Shown here: piece after piece, positions 45,566-57,391 of the stretch
Position numbering within the stretch: the stretch's first letter is position 1
How the letters are laid out: each line of letters starts with the position of its first letter
Source: Apostichopus japonicus
Taxonomy: Eukaryota > Echinodermata > Holothuroidea > Aspidochirotida > Stichopodidae
Assembly: GCF_037975245.1 (NCBI RefSeq)
Contig: NC_092578.1
Coordinates: 14,182,321-14,246,320, forward strand
Direction of reading: 5' to 3'
Length of the DNA stretch: 64,000 nt
Program-made: the position numbers and the translations under genes
The notes under the pieces: model-generated
What the model was told of the DNA's origin: nothing
Database searches by the model: none
The model's input: the letters and a program-made list of their open reading frames with translations, nothing else

Positions 45566-47339
45566 CTAATTCAGGAACAACAAAAAGGGATGAGATTAGT
45601 TTATACACAAGTAATGACATATATGATGTAATGAGATGATCATAATACAACTATAATACTGGTATGTATATAGTACCATGGAGATCAAGCTACTGGATGG
45701 TCGGTTATGTCATCAGAGCAATTAAGTCTCGACATCAAATATCTTCAGTCTCTTTTAGGGATCAAGAAACCAGAAACCCAAGAGTCGTGTAAATTCCTTT
45801 AATTATCATTTTATTACTGTATTCTGATGATGAGCGTGGGATCAAATCACTGGCTAAAGACTCATATGAGTCGTCAAAGGATCAGAACACTAACATATTT
45901 AATCATATGACGAGTCCAAAAAAAACAAGGATTTGAACGCTCTTGTGATCTGATAATTTGCCTCGGTTCTGTCTCCATGGTTACTGCATAGCGATACTGC
46001 ATCTTAGGATGGGAATTTTATAATGATGGCATTTTTTGGGCATAAAAAGCATTGCTTTCATAGTATACTGTGCAGTTGAAGCTTGGCATCTATAGCCAGT
46101 GCTGTGCACTACAGTATATCTGAAGTTTTATATAGGGGACAAACCCTACACACACATATAATTTTTATGAAATTCTCCAACTCATCGTTTGTGACTTATA
46201 ACACAAAACAAAAAAGGGTGTTTTCTGGAGCCAATTTTAGACTGCAGTGCAATTCGGCCCAGTTTGGTAAAAAACATACAGGTTGTTTCTTAAACAAGCA
46301 ATGAGTACAAATTTTAGTTTAGCTTGTTCTTGGACCAAGCCAGATCGGTTTTCATTTCACGGAAGCTTCATCAGTAACTGTATTAATTTAATAAGGCTAT
46401 AGTATTTCACAGTTGAGAGGTTTAGTTTGTAATGTCGTAACACAAGGTTGTAATTCGTAACACAATGAGTGTTAGCTCAGTGATTAATGCCGGTGACAAG
46501 ATAAATGTATGTCGTCCAGTTACAGAGTTGTTGACAATTGGCAATTCATAATCAGGGACGTTAAATATGAATCTAAGAGACTGACTACGGTCAACTTGCG
46601 GCTTTGATAAGCCAATGAGGCATACAATACATACAAAGTCTCTTAATTAGTTCTAAATGTAGAACACAACCAAGTATTGTTGTGCTAAAAAAACCTGCTG
46701 TAAAAATTAAGGGAAATCTGAGTTGTGAGACCCTTTTGGATAACTCAGATATTGTACTACCGGTGTCTGGTAATATTTTAGCTTTTTTCTTCTTGTCCAT
46801 TATCTTCAACATTTTGACCAATTAGAGTGAACGGGAGACTACGCTTGGTGAGTAGTAAACAAATCATCTGATTCTGAATAATCATTTACAGGACATATTG
46901 ACCAAAGATGTCTCTGATAACTGTTAGTTCTGCACTTTTCCCAAATTTTCCCAATTATCTATAGGACTTGGTATTAGGGTGGGAAGGGTTGGGGGCACAT
47001 TTATTGGCTGTTGTCCAGTCTAACAGGCGGGGTTCTTGAGTTAGAGTGTTTAAAGAGCAAACTGGTGCTATATATATCATCTTTGATGTTTATAAAACAG
47101 CATTATGTGCAGTTTTATTCTTCTTTTTTTCGGGGGGGGGGGGTTACAATCTGAACAAAAATTGAGGTGGGCCTGATCTGCAATCTTATTGATTGGATAC
47201 CATGAAGGTAAGAAAAATGTTTCTCTTTTATAAATAATTCACCCCATAACTTTATTTGGAAGTATTTCTGACAATATATAGTCATATGGTGTATGAGTAT
47301 AACAAATTGAAGGCATAAAATAAACTGAATTTAGTTCAC

Positions 47340-47609
47340 CTGACAATAAGACAACAATGGGTTGGCTCTCTGCTGATGAATCCTCAAAACCGATACCTCC
47401 TTCAGCTCTACAGTAGTAAAGTCCTTGATCCTTTGCCTCCAGGTTCACAAAACTCAAGATGTTGCCTCTGACGGTTGTCTCTACCTCCCCATACCATTCC
47501 TTCTTGAACCATGCGATACCCACAGAATAGTCTGCTTCACAGCTGGTGTCCAAGGAACCGCCAGTCTTCATTTCCAACACAGGGTCAGGTTGAAGAGTGA
47601 TGACTGGTT
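47340..47609 (-). CDS. Ig-SEA gene: immunoglobulin domain exon
   Basis: A 270-base phase 1-1 exon, the classic unit of a shuffled Ig domain. It encodes 'EPVITLQPDPVLEMKTGG', then 'DTSCEADYSVGIAWFKKEW' and 'LEAKDQGLYYCRAEGG', ending 'PIVVLLSG'. The two cysteines (SCEAD and YYCRA), the Trp after IA and D-x-G-x-Y-x-C are all present. Acceptor TTTGATTCAG, donor GTGAAC. One Ig followed by SEA recalls the order in some adhesion GPCRs (ADGRF5-like has SEA and Ig), but no GPCR part was found. Confidence 0.87.
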
Positions 47610-48329
47610 CTGAATCAAAGCGAAGAAAGCGAAGAGAAAACAATACTTGATGTCACCAGCAGGCCAACTCACCAGAACAGACTTTTAAATTTAGTGTATT
47701 AACTTTAACATTTGGGTGCGCACCTCACAACTGTAAGTTATTTTATTTAATTCTTTGACTGGGCCCAGATAAGCTGTATATTGTTTGTTATTCATAATTA
47801 TAATTTATTTTAATCCAATCCAGTTGAGTTTACATACTTATGTGTCTTGCTCTGTGTTTGGTCATCACACCAAACCCAGAGTTCTCTGATCAAGAGCAAA
47901 CATTTATTTTCAGTGGCTAACACCCTTATATATATACACACGATGAATATGTACCAATGTTACCTTTATGTACACATACATGTCATTTGAGGTCAAATTA
48001 CTAAACATTGTTGGATCTACATGAAACTTGGTAACATTTATCATAGTGCCCTTGGGCTCTTGTTTATAAATCTTATATAGTAGCAATACCATGTATTTTG
48101 TTTTACCATTTAATTGTTCCTTAGTAAATAAGAGAGAATTGAAAATATTCCATGCACTTTTTTATCTAGCTATTTCAATCTTTCAGGGAAGTTATTTTGT
48201 TCTAAATTTCAAAGTAAATATTGAAAAAAAACTTATAATTCAGAGAGAATTGAAAATATTCCAAGCATGTTTTTATATTAATTTTGTTTTTCATCCAGTA
48301 CTTAATGCACAATTATACCATATGGATAT

Positions 48330-48800
48330 CATGCGTGCATGCATGCATGCAAAAGTTTGTCAAGCAGAGCACGTTTTTAAAATGCATGCGTGAAAATTCA
48401 GCGTGCAAATTTGCATGCATGCAAACGTTTGTCAAGCAGAACGCGTTTTTGAGATGCATGCGTGAAAACGTTCCAATTGAGCGCAATTTGCATGTTCCTC
48501 ACACGCATGATGTAAATTCTATGCACGCGTGCCAGGAGCATGCAATTTTATTCCCCTGCATGCGTGCCTGGAGCGTGCAATTTTATCCCCATGCATGCGT
48601 GCCCAGAGCATGCAATTTTATCCCCCTGCATGCGTACCCGGAGCGTGCAATTTTATCCCCCCGCATGCGTGCCCAGAGCGTGCAATTTTATCATTTGCAT
48701 GCATGCAACAGTAATTGCATGCATGTAAACGTTCCAAAAGAGCGTAATTTGCACATTCCCCACACGCTCTCTGAGCACATACCACAAATGCACGCATGCA
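48330..48800. repeat. GCATGC-rich minisatellite with a 35-base core unit
   Basis: About five tandem copies of a 35-base unit (GCGTGCCxGGAGCxTGCAAT followed by TTTATCCCCxTGCAT) span 48527-48700. They are framed by two ~80-base repeats (TTTGTCAAGCAGA...ATGCATGCGTGAAAA) on the left and a related AACGTTCCAA...GAGCG segment on each side. GCATGC palindromes occur throughout. A 218-codon frame crosses it (48284-48940), but because 35 is not a multiple of 3 the units are open in all three frames; this is a property of the repeat, not evidence of a gene. Confidence 0.85.
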
Positions 48801-50240
48801 AAAGAAGGAAATATTTGTACGAGGGTACTGAGCTATTCTCGTTTCAAGATATCCAACTTAACTTTCTGGAAACCTCCTTTAAGGCTAAATTGTTGATGCA
48901 TTTGTCATATGTAAGTTATCCACTGCAGTGCAGGCCTTAAATGTTTATATTAAAGGCATTGAAGACTGGCTCCAAACCGTGTGACGCCCTCTGAAAATAT
49001 TTAACTATTTGTTGCTTGCTAGTGAAGTTTTCTTCTTGTCGCTACAAAATGCAGACAGTAATGAAACATGAAACCTTGTTATCTTTTATCTCGACCTGAG
49101 ATCAGGGAGTCCCATATAACAACTCCCTGCTAAGATGGCCATCAATGCTATGAACACTGTGTGGTGGGTATTGACCGTCGCTGTATGTATTGACTGTGCA
49201 CTAGTGTCTAATTACCGACGGTAGCAAGCTGAATGTGTATTTTCTGGGGTCGATGGTTGTTTCTAACACTTCTGTTACACCTCATTCGAAACTAGGCCAG
49301 ATTACCGGCATTAGACGTTTCTTTGTGCCAAGTCTTCACTCCCTTTAATCCAGTGTTAGAATTCTAACAAATTATAATAAACTCAACCGAAACATGATTT
49401 TTTTACTTCAAACGAACGACAGAACACCCTTGGGTGCCTTTCCATGCACACTCATTTTAACTTGACAAATTTTTATCGTATTGTAAACATATCTTAATAC
49501 TTGAGGCTGCAAAAAGTGTTACATGTTTTCCTATTGCATTTATATAGCTTTGCATCTGAGAGACTGAAAACCTAATGCATGGTCTGTGTATTAGACTATT
49601 AAAGTAAAGTCTTCCCAAATTAATTGATATGAACTTCATTTCTGTTTATAGGGACATTTCTTCAAACTGAAACACAAAACTCGACTGACAGCAGGCAGCA
49701 CTTAAATTTAAAAAAAAAAAATTGTGGGAAACGATAACACTCCCCAAAAAGATAAAAAAAAAAACAAAGGCTCCGAAACGGCTCCCAGAAAACGTTGGCA
49801 AAGGCTCCCGAAACGGCTTTCAAATGTGGCTTCCAAATGGGGTTCCCAACTGCGGCTCCCAGGAGGGGGGGGGGGGAAGCAGCACGATATATACTACTTC
49901 TCATATGGGCGACCATTATCCAACTTTCTAGCATTTCTTTTTGGGAGGGAGAGGGGAGGGGGAGGGGGGAGGGGCAACATATTGTGATGACCTTATATCA
50001 TTCATCCATACAGTAATATAGTTACATAACCTTTTTTTCAGACTTTTACAATGATGGAGTTTCCCTATAGTTTGTCAAAAAGTTTTTCAATTATCACAAC
50101 CAAAAGAGCAATGAAAATCTGTTTTTTTTTGGGGGGGGGGGGTAAGGTACAAATTCATGCTTCCAAGTAATGTACAGCAGGGTCCTCATATTTTATGATA
50201 AGCTCAACATAGAAGAAGTCTTCAAAAGGAAGAAGCTCAC
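48801..50240. other. Unassigned sequence between Ig-SEA gene fragments
   Basis: It includes A-rich and G-rich runs (49709-49770, 49862-49976, 50129-50142). At least one phase 0-to-1 exon of the Ig-SEA gene may be hidden between 47610 and 50240, but I could not find it. Confidence 0.4.
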
Positions 50241-50389
50241 CATATTGGAAGTATTATATGCTGTGGGTACAATTCCTGGAACATTGTCAATGAGTTTTCC
50301 ATACCTGCCAATGTAATACCCGTGCATAACGTCTGGAAATTGATTCCACCAAAGACCTCCTTCCTTCAAGTTCCGGTAGATATTGCCCA
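50241..50389 (-). CDS. Probable upstream exon of the Ig-SEA gene
   Basis: It encodes 'GNIYRNLKEGGLWWNQFPDV', then 'MHGYYIGRYGKLIDNVPGIV', ending 'YNTSNM', followed by donor GTGAGC. An acceptor (GCTAACGTTTGCTTCAG) stands at its 5' side. The composition looks like real protein but I do not recognise the family. Immediately upstream, another open frame (50390-50466) reads 'GIPCDPVACDPKDLAEAVAN' after a good acceptor (TTTTATTCTAG). The two would make one continuous chain but for a one-base frame difference. Confidence 0.5.
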
Positions 50390-50466
50390 CTGAAGCAAAC
50401 GTTAGCTACTGCTTCTGCCAAATCCTTTGGATCGCAAGCTACTGGATCACAAGGAATTCCAGACAG
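50390..50466 (-). pseudogene. Possible frameshifted 5' extension of the preceding exon
   Basis: It encodes 'LSGIPCDPVACDPKDLAEAV' and 'ANVCFS', rich in Cys-Asp-Pro and open upstream. It abuts the 50241-50389 frame, shifted by one base with no room for an intron. It could be an assembly indel, a disabling mutation or chance. Confidence 0.35.
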
Positions 50467-50754
50467 AGCTAGAATAAAAGAATCTATGTCTAAAAATCCA
50501 AAATTAATAAAAGAAAATGGGTCAATCGAATAAACGGCAGATATGAAAATGTTTGGCCGAGTTTGACTTGACACTCTCAACGGGGGATCAATTGGCAGGG
50601 TCCCCTGTAGGACAGTCCGTTTGTAAACCTTACTATATAGTAAATTTCCAAAACCCCTCTTTTGACGTAGTAGAGAATCATCGGCAACGTCTAAAGTACT
50701 TATCTTCAGGGTCAGGTCAACAATTGCTTCAAGCCCGATTGTATACATGTCATG

Positions 50755-52300
50755 ATCAGGGTAAATGGCATCTGGCTAGGTTATGGTGCCTCGGAGGCCA
50801 CCACTTGGGCCGAGAAGGCTGATCAGGTGGAGGCAAGGCTCGAAACATTCAGTCGGAGGTGGCTCTCCCTCCCTGGGAAGGTTACAGTTGTTAATCGTTT
50901 GATTGTTCCTCTCCTTTGATATCCTGGTACGGTGATCGCTGCACCGGATCATGCCTTGGTGGGATTGGAGAGGATCATTTTTGATTTCATTTGGGGAAAG
51001 CGCAAACCAAACCTTGTCAAAAGGATCGTTCTGTAAAAGACCCCCTTGACCGGTGGCTTTGGTTTCTACCATCTAAACTGTGCTTTCTCCTTTTGAGAGG
51101 TGTGTTCGTTGCGTTTGAGAATCCTTCGTTTCCCTTTGCCTTTTTTGTTAGGTTCCGGTGTGGGTTTCTTTTTGGCCACCACTGGCCCGGATCCTTTTCC
51201 AATACACAGATTGGTGACTCACTTCGTAGAATCAAAGAGGAGGGTGGGCCAGATGTTCTGCTGAACGTGGCCCCCTCTGTGTTATGTTCAACGCCCGCGC
51301 ATGTGTGCCCGTCGGATTGCCAAACCGCCATCACTCCAGATGTGTGGCGGTCTGTGTGTTGAAAGTCACTAGATAGCTGTCTCCGGGACTGGGCGTGGAG
51401 GATTGCACATGGGGTCCTCATCACTAACCATTTTCGCCTAGTCAGGTGGCGATTAGGTGATGGGATTTGTCCCCATGTGGGCTGTGAGGCCATCGAGACT
51501 ATGCAACACCTTTTGCTGGAGTGTCCCTTTGACCGGTTGGTGTGGGAATGATGGTTTGAGGCCTTCGTTATTGGTGTTATTGGTTGCACACTGTGGGCCA
51601 TTAGTAGTCATTTTGTTTTGTATGGTTTGTTGCCCTCTGTGTGCCCAACCTGGGTTAGGGATCTGCTGTTGTTGTTTGCCGCTATAATCATCAGGAGACA
51701 CATCTGGATCAGCAGATGCCGCCTAGTTTTCGATGGGGACGTCTGGAGGGCCGAGGCTTTCGTCCCCCTCGTGCAAAGTGACATTAGGTTGCGCATGGAG
51801 GCGGACCATGCACGGCTTCCCGACACTGCCTTTCGTAGACGCTTGCGCAAGCCTGTCGTCTACTATCGGGACGGCGTTCCCCGGATGAAATTTGGAGTGA
51901 GTTAGTTGTTAGGTGTGGGGGTTTGTGTGGTCGATTCATAATATATGGGTTGGTGGGGGGTTTTCTGTTTGTGGTTTGCAGTTGGCTTTTTGGGGCTGGT
52001 TTGTAGTGATTTATTGATTTGGTTATGTTGGCCTTTGGGTCCGTGTCCTTTTCACGTCACGTTAAACGCTACGTTATATACATATGTGGGTTAGTGACAG
52101 ATTTCTGTTTGTGGGTTTCAGTTGGGTTTTGGGTGGTTGTTATACAGACTGGGATTGTTTTTGGTTCTGTTGACCTTTGGTCTGTGTCCGTTTTCTTTGC
52201 ACGTAAAAAGCACACACGCAAATGCAGCAAAGCAAATCTGCCTTGCACATCTCTTTGTCGATGCACATGTTCATCCAAATAGTGTACATCGACTGTGAAC
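50755..52300 (+). mobile_element. Degraded L1/Tx1-like LINE, reverse-transcriptase C-terminal part and 3' UTR
   Basis: Allowing frameshifts, the plus strand reads 'RRWLSLPGKVTVVNRLIVPL', then 'GLERIIFDFIWGKRKPNLVK' and 'PLTGGFGFYHL', the usual block behind the reverse transcriptase domain. Further on 'RLGDGICPHVGCEAIETMQH' and 'LLLECPFDRLVW' form the CxxxxC...HxxxxC zinc-binding region (zf-RVT). The last open segment ends 'KPVVYYRDGVPRMKFGVS'. The 3' UTR contains a direct duplication (GTGGGTTAGTGACAG/TTTCAGTTGGG words). Stops and indels show it is dead. The 5' limit is uncertain. Confidence 0.82.
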
Positions 52301-52639
52301 TGTCTGGTCAAGAAACATGGTATTGAAACATTGTAGACAGAATTCCCGAATACTTCCAGTATGTATTGCCATTACCATTACCAATATGTACATGCCATTA
52401 CCATCATCTGTTTCAGCGAACCCCGGAAACACCTGAATTGACCCCTCATTTGTTCATTTCTGATTTTTACAGCAACATATATGACATTTCCTTTTTTTGC
52501 TGGCGGCCATCTTGGATTTTAGCCGCCATCTTGAAAAATCGGAACCGATTAAGTGGGTTCCACGGATAAAATCGATAGATAGGTCGAAAAGAAACTCCAT
52601 GCCAAATTTGGTACTTTTGTCCAGCCGGTAACGTTAAAT

Positions 52640-53245
52640 TTGCTAAGCCACCTTACTACTAAGGATTACAGCCACATCTTCATTACTCATTGATAATATT
52701 TTTTGTTATGATTCTATTGTTAATTCAAAATCTGGCATTCTATTGTCTGACATAAGCGACCACTTACAAATCTTGCGTTATTGGGATGTATACAATACTC
52801 TCATTCATCCTCATTTAAGCTATTGTAATCTAGTTCGGGGAAATGCTCACCCTTCTCATCTAAATCACTTATTCATACTCCAGAAAAAAGCTGTTCGTTT
52901 AATCACCCAATCAAGTTTAAGAGCACATACATATCCTCTTTTGCTACCAGATTAGGTATTCTTAATATTTTTGTTATTCACAGACACCATTGCGCTAGGC
53001 CTATATTCATTCTTAAATTTGTTAAGCAACAGTTATCAGATAGTTTCTCAAATTTGTTTTCCTTCACTCATGATACACATTCCCACAATACCAGGTCCTC
53101 CCAACACCTTTTCTCTTCCCATTAATTCACACCTATTCAAACGCTAAATTGTATCTGATGGTACTAAATTCTTGAATCAAACCTGCGATTCAATAAAATA
53201 CGCAAAATCCGTAATATTATTTTGCTGATTAATTAAAAAAGACAC
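52640..53245 (+). mobile_element. CR1/Jockey-like LINE 3' fragment
   Basis: It encodes 'YNTLIHPHLSYCNLVRGNAH', then 'LNHLFILQKKAVRLITQSS', the conserved block LYxSLIxPHLxYCxxVWG...LQKKAVRIIT at the end of CR1/Jockey-type reverse transcriptases. Further remnants ('GILNIF', 'NTRSSQHLF', 'SNLRFNKIRKIRN') follow with frameshifts. Different family from the LINE just upstream. Confidence 0.83.
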
Positions 53246-54496
53246 TTATATCTAAATATGAACACTTCTAGTTTACCCTTTTGTATTTTCATCTCCATTT
53301 TTGTTTATGTTTCTATTTGACATCTTTCTGTTTTATCCCAACTGAATGCTCCATTTTCTTTTATTCTGGCCAAGTTACCTGGTGGGTCAATACGGAGGGT
53401 GGGGTAAGGGGGGGGGGGGGGGCAGATCCTCTTTTGATACTTCTTTTTTCCCTTTTATTTACATGTACTTTGTAATTAATTATGTTACGGTGGGCTTCTT
53501 GTAAAAGCTTCGTATTCAAAGCCCTTCCACCATGGTCTTCACAATTGTTATATGTCTTTTCACTGTAAACATTGTAATATATGCATGAAAATAGAAAATA
53601 AATAAATAAAAAAAAATCAAATCATATGTTACTTTCCATGGTATTGCATCTCAATTCATAGCATATATTACTCACCAACCATCACTCTACTTCCGAATGC
53701 GATTGTTAAGGCTGGTTTTTAAACTCTTCTTGCTTGCAACAGCAGCTACCGAAATTCTCACAATTGATAGAACTTTTATCATCGTGGACCCTTTAAGCCA
53801 CGGACGTCAACCATTGGGGGGTGGTGGGTGACAGGGAGACATGTCCCCCAGTTTTGAGATAGCGGCACAATATATATTTTTAAGCCACTTACTTATACTA
53901 GATCATAATTTCTTACAACTCTTATATTCCGCCCTATTTAAAATTCTTAAAGACTGCGAGTTAAGCCAGTAACTGTCCTTTATGATGGATTTGTACCTCA
54001 TGCGCTGGTGTCCAAAATGGCTCAATTTTGGCTATACCACAAGCACGCGATACGTGTTCCATCTAACACTCACTACACAGTGTCTGAGTGAAAGGCCTAC
54101 AACACGTTTTTATGTATTCTGTTTGCATAGCTGTAGCAGTGACAGTAAATGGTAAGTTTGAAACTGTTTATTTTAAGGCTTATTTGGGTGGTAGAACTTA
54201 TGTAGTATGTGCAGTGAGCCTGCTTGGCGAACGAGGTGCCGGGGTGTTGGCCCAATAAGGTGCGCTTGGGATCGTCCGGTCCCGACCATCATGGATAGCT
54301 ATTGATAATTAGGCCTGAATCACTGACCAACTTCCATTGTCACGGGGCAACCATAGTGTAAACGGTTATTTTCCGAAACGTTGAACATCAAAGTCACGAA
54401 ATACTGGGCTACCCGACATGAATTGAGAAGGGGGGGGGGGGCGGGGTAGATGCATGGTCACAGCAAGAAAGAAATTAGAACCTCTCAAAGATATTC
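53246..54496. other. Unassigned sequence
   Basis: It holds G-runs near 53408 and 54430 and AT-rich filler. No exon or element ends identified. Confidence 0.4.
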
Positions 54497-54502
54497 CAAT
54501 TC

Positions 54503-54668
54503 TACGGTGGCTAAATAATGTCATAAGGAAAAAGGGTGTCCTCAAATCTCACAATTTGGACTTTTTATCTCAAGGTTTGGACTTTCTCAACAATTTGATA
54601 TAAGAAGTCAACATTTTGAGATTTTAAGACCCCCTTTTCCTTTCCTTTTTCCCTATTAAGCCACCGTA
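54503..54668. mobile_element. 166-bp inverted-repeat element with CAATTC duplication
   Basis: It begins TACGGTGGCTAAATAATG and ends with the near-complement ATTAAGCCACCGTA. CAATTC stands immediately on both sides (54497-54502 and 54669-54674). The interior is a purine-rich/pyrimidine-rich imperfect fold-back. No coding capacity. Confidence 0.75.
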
Positions 54669-54674
54669 CAATTC

Positions 54675-56023
54675 CACTTGTTTCCAAGATTGATTCCTAA
54701 TACATGGAAAGATATATTATTGTCATATTTTCTGTGTCCCTTCATACGTTAGAAAGTATATTTTTTACATTCCTCCTTTAATTTGCTAATCAGGGCACCG
54801 ATTCTGTCTTCTAATTTGGGGTGAGGGGGGGGGGGCAAGACAGCCTGAGGCCAAGAAAAAAGTTGTCAAAATTCACCAACTTTGAAACGGTTGAAAACGG
54901 TTCTCTTTGAAAATCATTGCTTTGAAAATTATTGGGGTCATGCCCCCGCCCCCACCAATGTGTCGGTGGCTATGCAAATGTCATTTCGATGTCTAGTACA
55001 TATGTGCCTGGTTTCATTGCAATTTCTGCTTGTTCCTGGAGTTACTTAGTTCAAAGTTGTTTTGCTTGTGTCCATATCCTAGGAACTAGTTCAATACATG
55101 GAAAAAACATTCAACTTAAATCCTTCTTTAAAGTTGTGTTAGTCCCCCCCCCCTCCCCTTAGAACCGCCCTCTCCCCAGTACAAAACAAGTATGGCATCA
55201 AGGTTAGAACATGCTTGTCGCATCTATACAAAGTACCTTGACTGCAACAAATGTGTATTTAACGGCGGACCCTGCATGATGGGTATTAAATCTCCGATAG
55301 ACTGACGTCCCATTTGCCTTTCCCTATATCTAGAGACTCCTTCGAATGGCTCTCATCCGTTCACCTCATTGAAACCGGTTAACCGAGAACTGTGCACCGG
55401 AGGTATGGGCCGAAATATTGGGAATTTACTTACTAGTTTGGGATCACATCACAATTAATCTTTTAAATTGCGTTTATTAATCTGTATATATTATAAAAAA
55501 TCATCACGACCGTCTAATTGCAAATGCGTATAGATGTGCATGGCTTGAGGGTCAGAAGGCATGTTTGAGGGGATGGAAACTGCTATTTCCGAGCCCTCAA
55601 AGATGAGCCAATCAGAACCAGAGTATAGCTTTCGTATATTTTTCGTAGTTGTGTGAAACACATGTATATGAAATACTTTTAACTTTGAAAATTGAAATTT
55701 ATTTTTCACTTCTTAAAATGAAACTTGACTAAAACAAACTAATGAGTTTCTTTGTAGCCGGATTTCACTATGAACACTAGCATTGAAATCGATATATACA
55801 TATATTTCGATTTCAACCCAAAATGTTGTTTTAAGTATATGGTAATTATGAATATCTTTCTCGAAAAACATAAAAGGAAAGTTTTAAAGGATTGTAGATA
55901 CCAAAACATCCACTATTACAGATCCAATATACTGTACTATCCAGCTTATGATGAATGTTATGACGCAAGGGTGGCTATAGTTACACTTCTATAAGACTAA
56001 GCTATATACCTTACAGCATATAC
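54675..56023. other. Unassigned sequence
   Basis: No convincing exon, RNA gene or repeat boundary. A short hydrophobic/basic open frame at 55770-55994 looks like chance. Confidence 0.4.
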
Positions 56024-56402
56024 AGGGGCGTCGGAAGCTATTTGGGATTGGTACGGCAGATCAGAGTGTGGCCATCTATCATAATTATCGGGGGGGGGGA
56101 GGCGTTTGGTAGGTCAAACTATGCTAAGCGCCACCATGGTTGGAGCGTAGCGTAATGGAGAAAATTTTGCAAAAATGCCTCCCAGATTGCAGGAAATGGC
56201 CCGAGCTTGAAAACAAGACCTGCCAGAGTAGTCAAATTTAGCCTACTGGCCGTCATCATTATTGAAAATTATTGAAATATATACCTCCCAGATTATTTGT
56301 TGCCATTTTTTTTTCTTAGTCCTACTTTTTTTCTTCTTTTTTTTGCGCCGTGAATATTGGTCCGGCTTTCCCCGGACCTGCCGAACCGGCTCCGACGCCC
56401 CT
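56024..56402. mobile_element. Inverted-repeat element AGGGGCGTCGGAAGC
   Basis: The ends AGGGGCGTCGGAAGC and GGCTCCGACGCCCCT are inverted over about 15 bases. The GCGCCACCAT...GGTTGGAGCGTAGCG module (56126-56215) lies inside. It is similar in build to the 29161-29812 element. Target duplication unclear. Confidence 0.65.
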
Positions 56403-57316
56403 GATATATAGAGCAGACTAAAGTGAAGTAAAAAGAAAGCGACGTCACCTAAATGACCTGTCCAGTGTCATACTATGTCCCTAATTAAAAGTCGTAAGCA
56501 CCAAGTTTGTCACAACATTACCAGAAACATGCAAATAAATATTCCAGATATTTGTTTACAGAAAGTGTGATACGTTTCATGTCTTTGTGGCCATACAGTA
56601 TTAGCATTTCTAATACTTTTTGTATCACTATATAAGATCAATTTTGTTATGTAGATACCGAGCGATGTTTACTTTGTTTTGTGCCTTCTAAAATTACACA
56701 CTAAGCTTTTGAATTATAGACTATACTTATAATAAATCCTTGTGTAAGAAAACAACAAGATACTTGATACACATTATAGCCTAATGGCTCCATAGCAACA
56801 TGAGTTTATGCTACCAGCTTGTTAGAATCAGATTTTATAACATTTTAAAGAAGATAGCCAATATGTATAACATGTCACAGGTCAAAGAAAGGGCGCCGGA
56901 GGTGTAATAAAGATTTGCGAGGGTGGGGCGGGGGTGGGGGCATATAAAGGGACAGATAATGTATAAAATGCCGATAAACAATGTCTCTAAAATATGCTGA
57001 GAAAGTGTATCATAACTGTCAACATTGTGCCCTATACTTGATGTAAATATAACGTCATACAGGAAGTCGCCATAATTTTTAAATCCTTCTGACATTCTGT
57101 TGTTTTTCTCTATTATAGTACTTTTTAGGAAATATTTGATTATACTGATTTGAGGTAGGCCATGCCATGGACCTTTATGGATGATCAGGATGTGGCCCCG
57201 GGGTCAGTTAGGCGTACGTCCATGTAGTAGGGTTCGGTCTGCCTCCTGAAAAACTAGAAACTCAAAAGTTAGACATCAAATGGTGCATTCTGAGGAACAA
57301 ACAATTCATTAGGTCA
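56403..57316. other. Unassigned sequence
   Basis: AT-rich. No feature identified before the AT microsatellite. Confidence 0.4.

Positions 57317-57390
<74 letters not shown>
57317..57390. repeat. (AT)n microsatellite of about 36 units
   Basis: An uninterrupted AT dinucleotide run directly abuts the start of an inverted-repeat element. Confidence 0.95.

Positions 57391-57391
<1 letters not shown>

Noticed and set aside
48284-48940. 218-codon plus-strand frame as a protein-coding gene
   Set aside because: It is produced by reading through a 35-base minisatellite that is open in several frames; no conserved motif.
50467-50748. 5' part of the minus-strand 153-codon frame as coding
   Set aside because: No recognisable domain; it precedes a good splice acceptor (TTTATTCTAG) and runs up to the edge of a LINE fragment, so it is probably intron.
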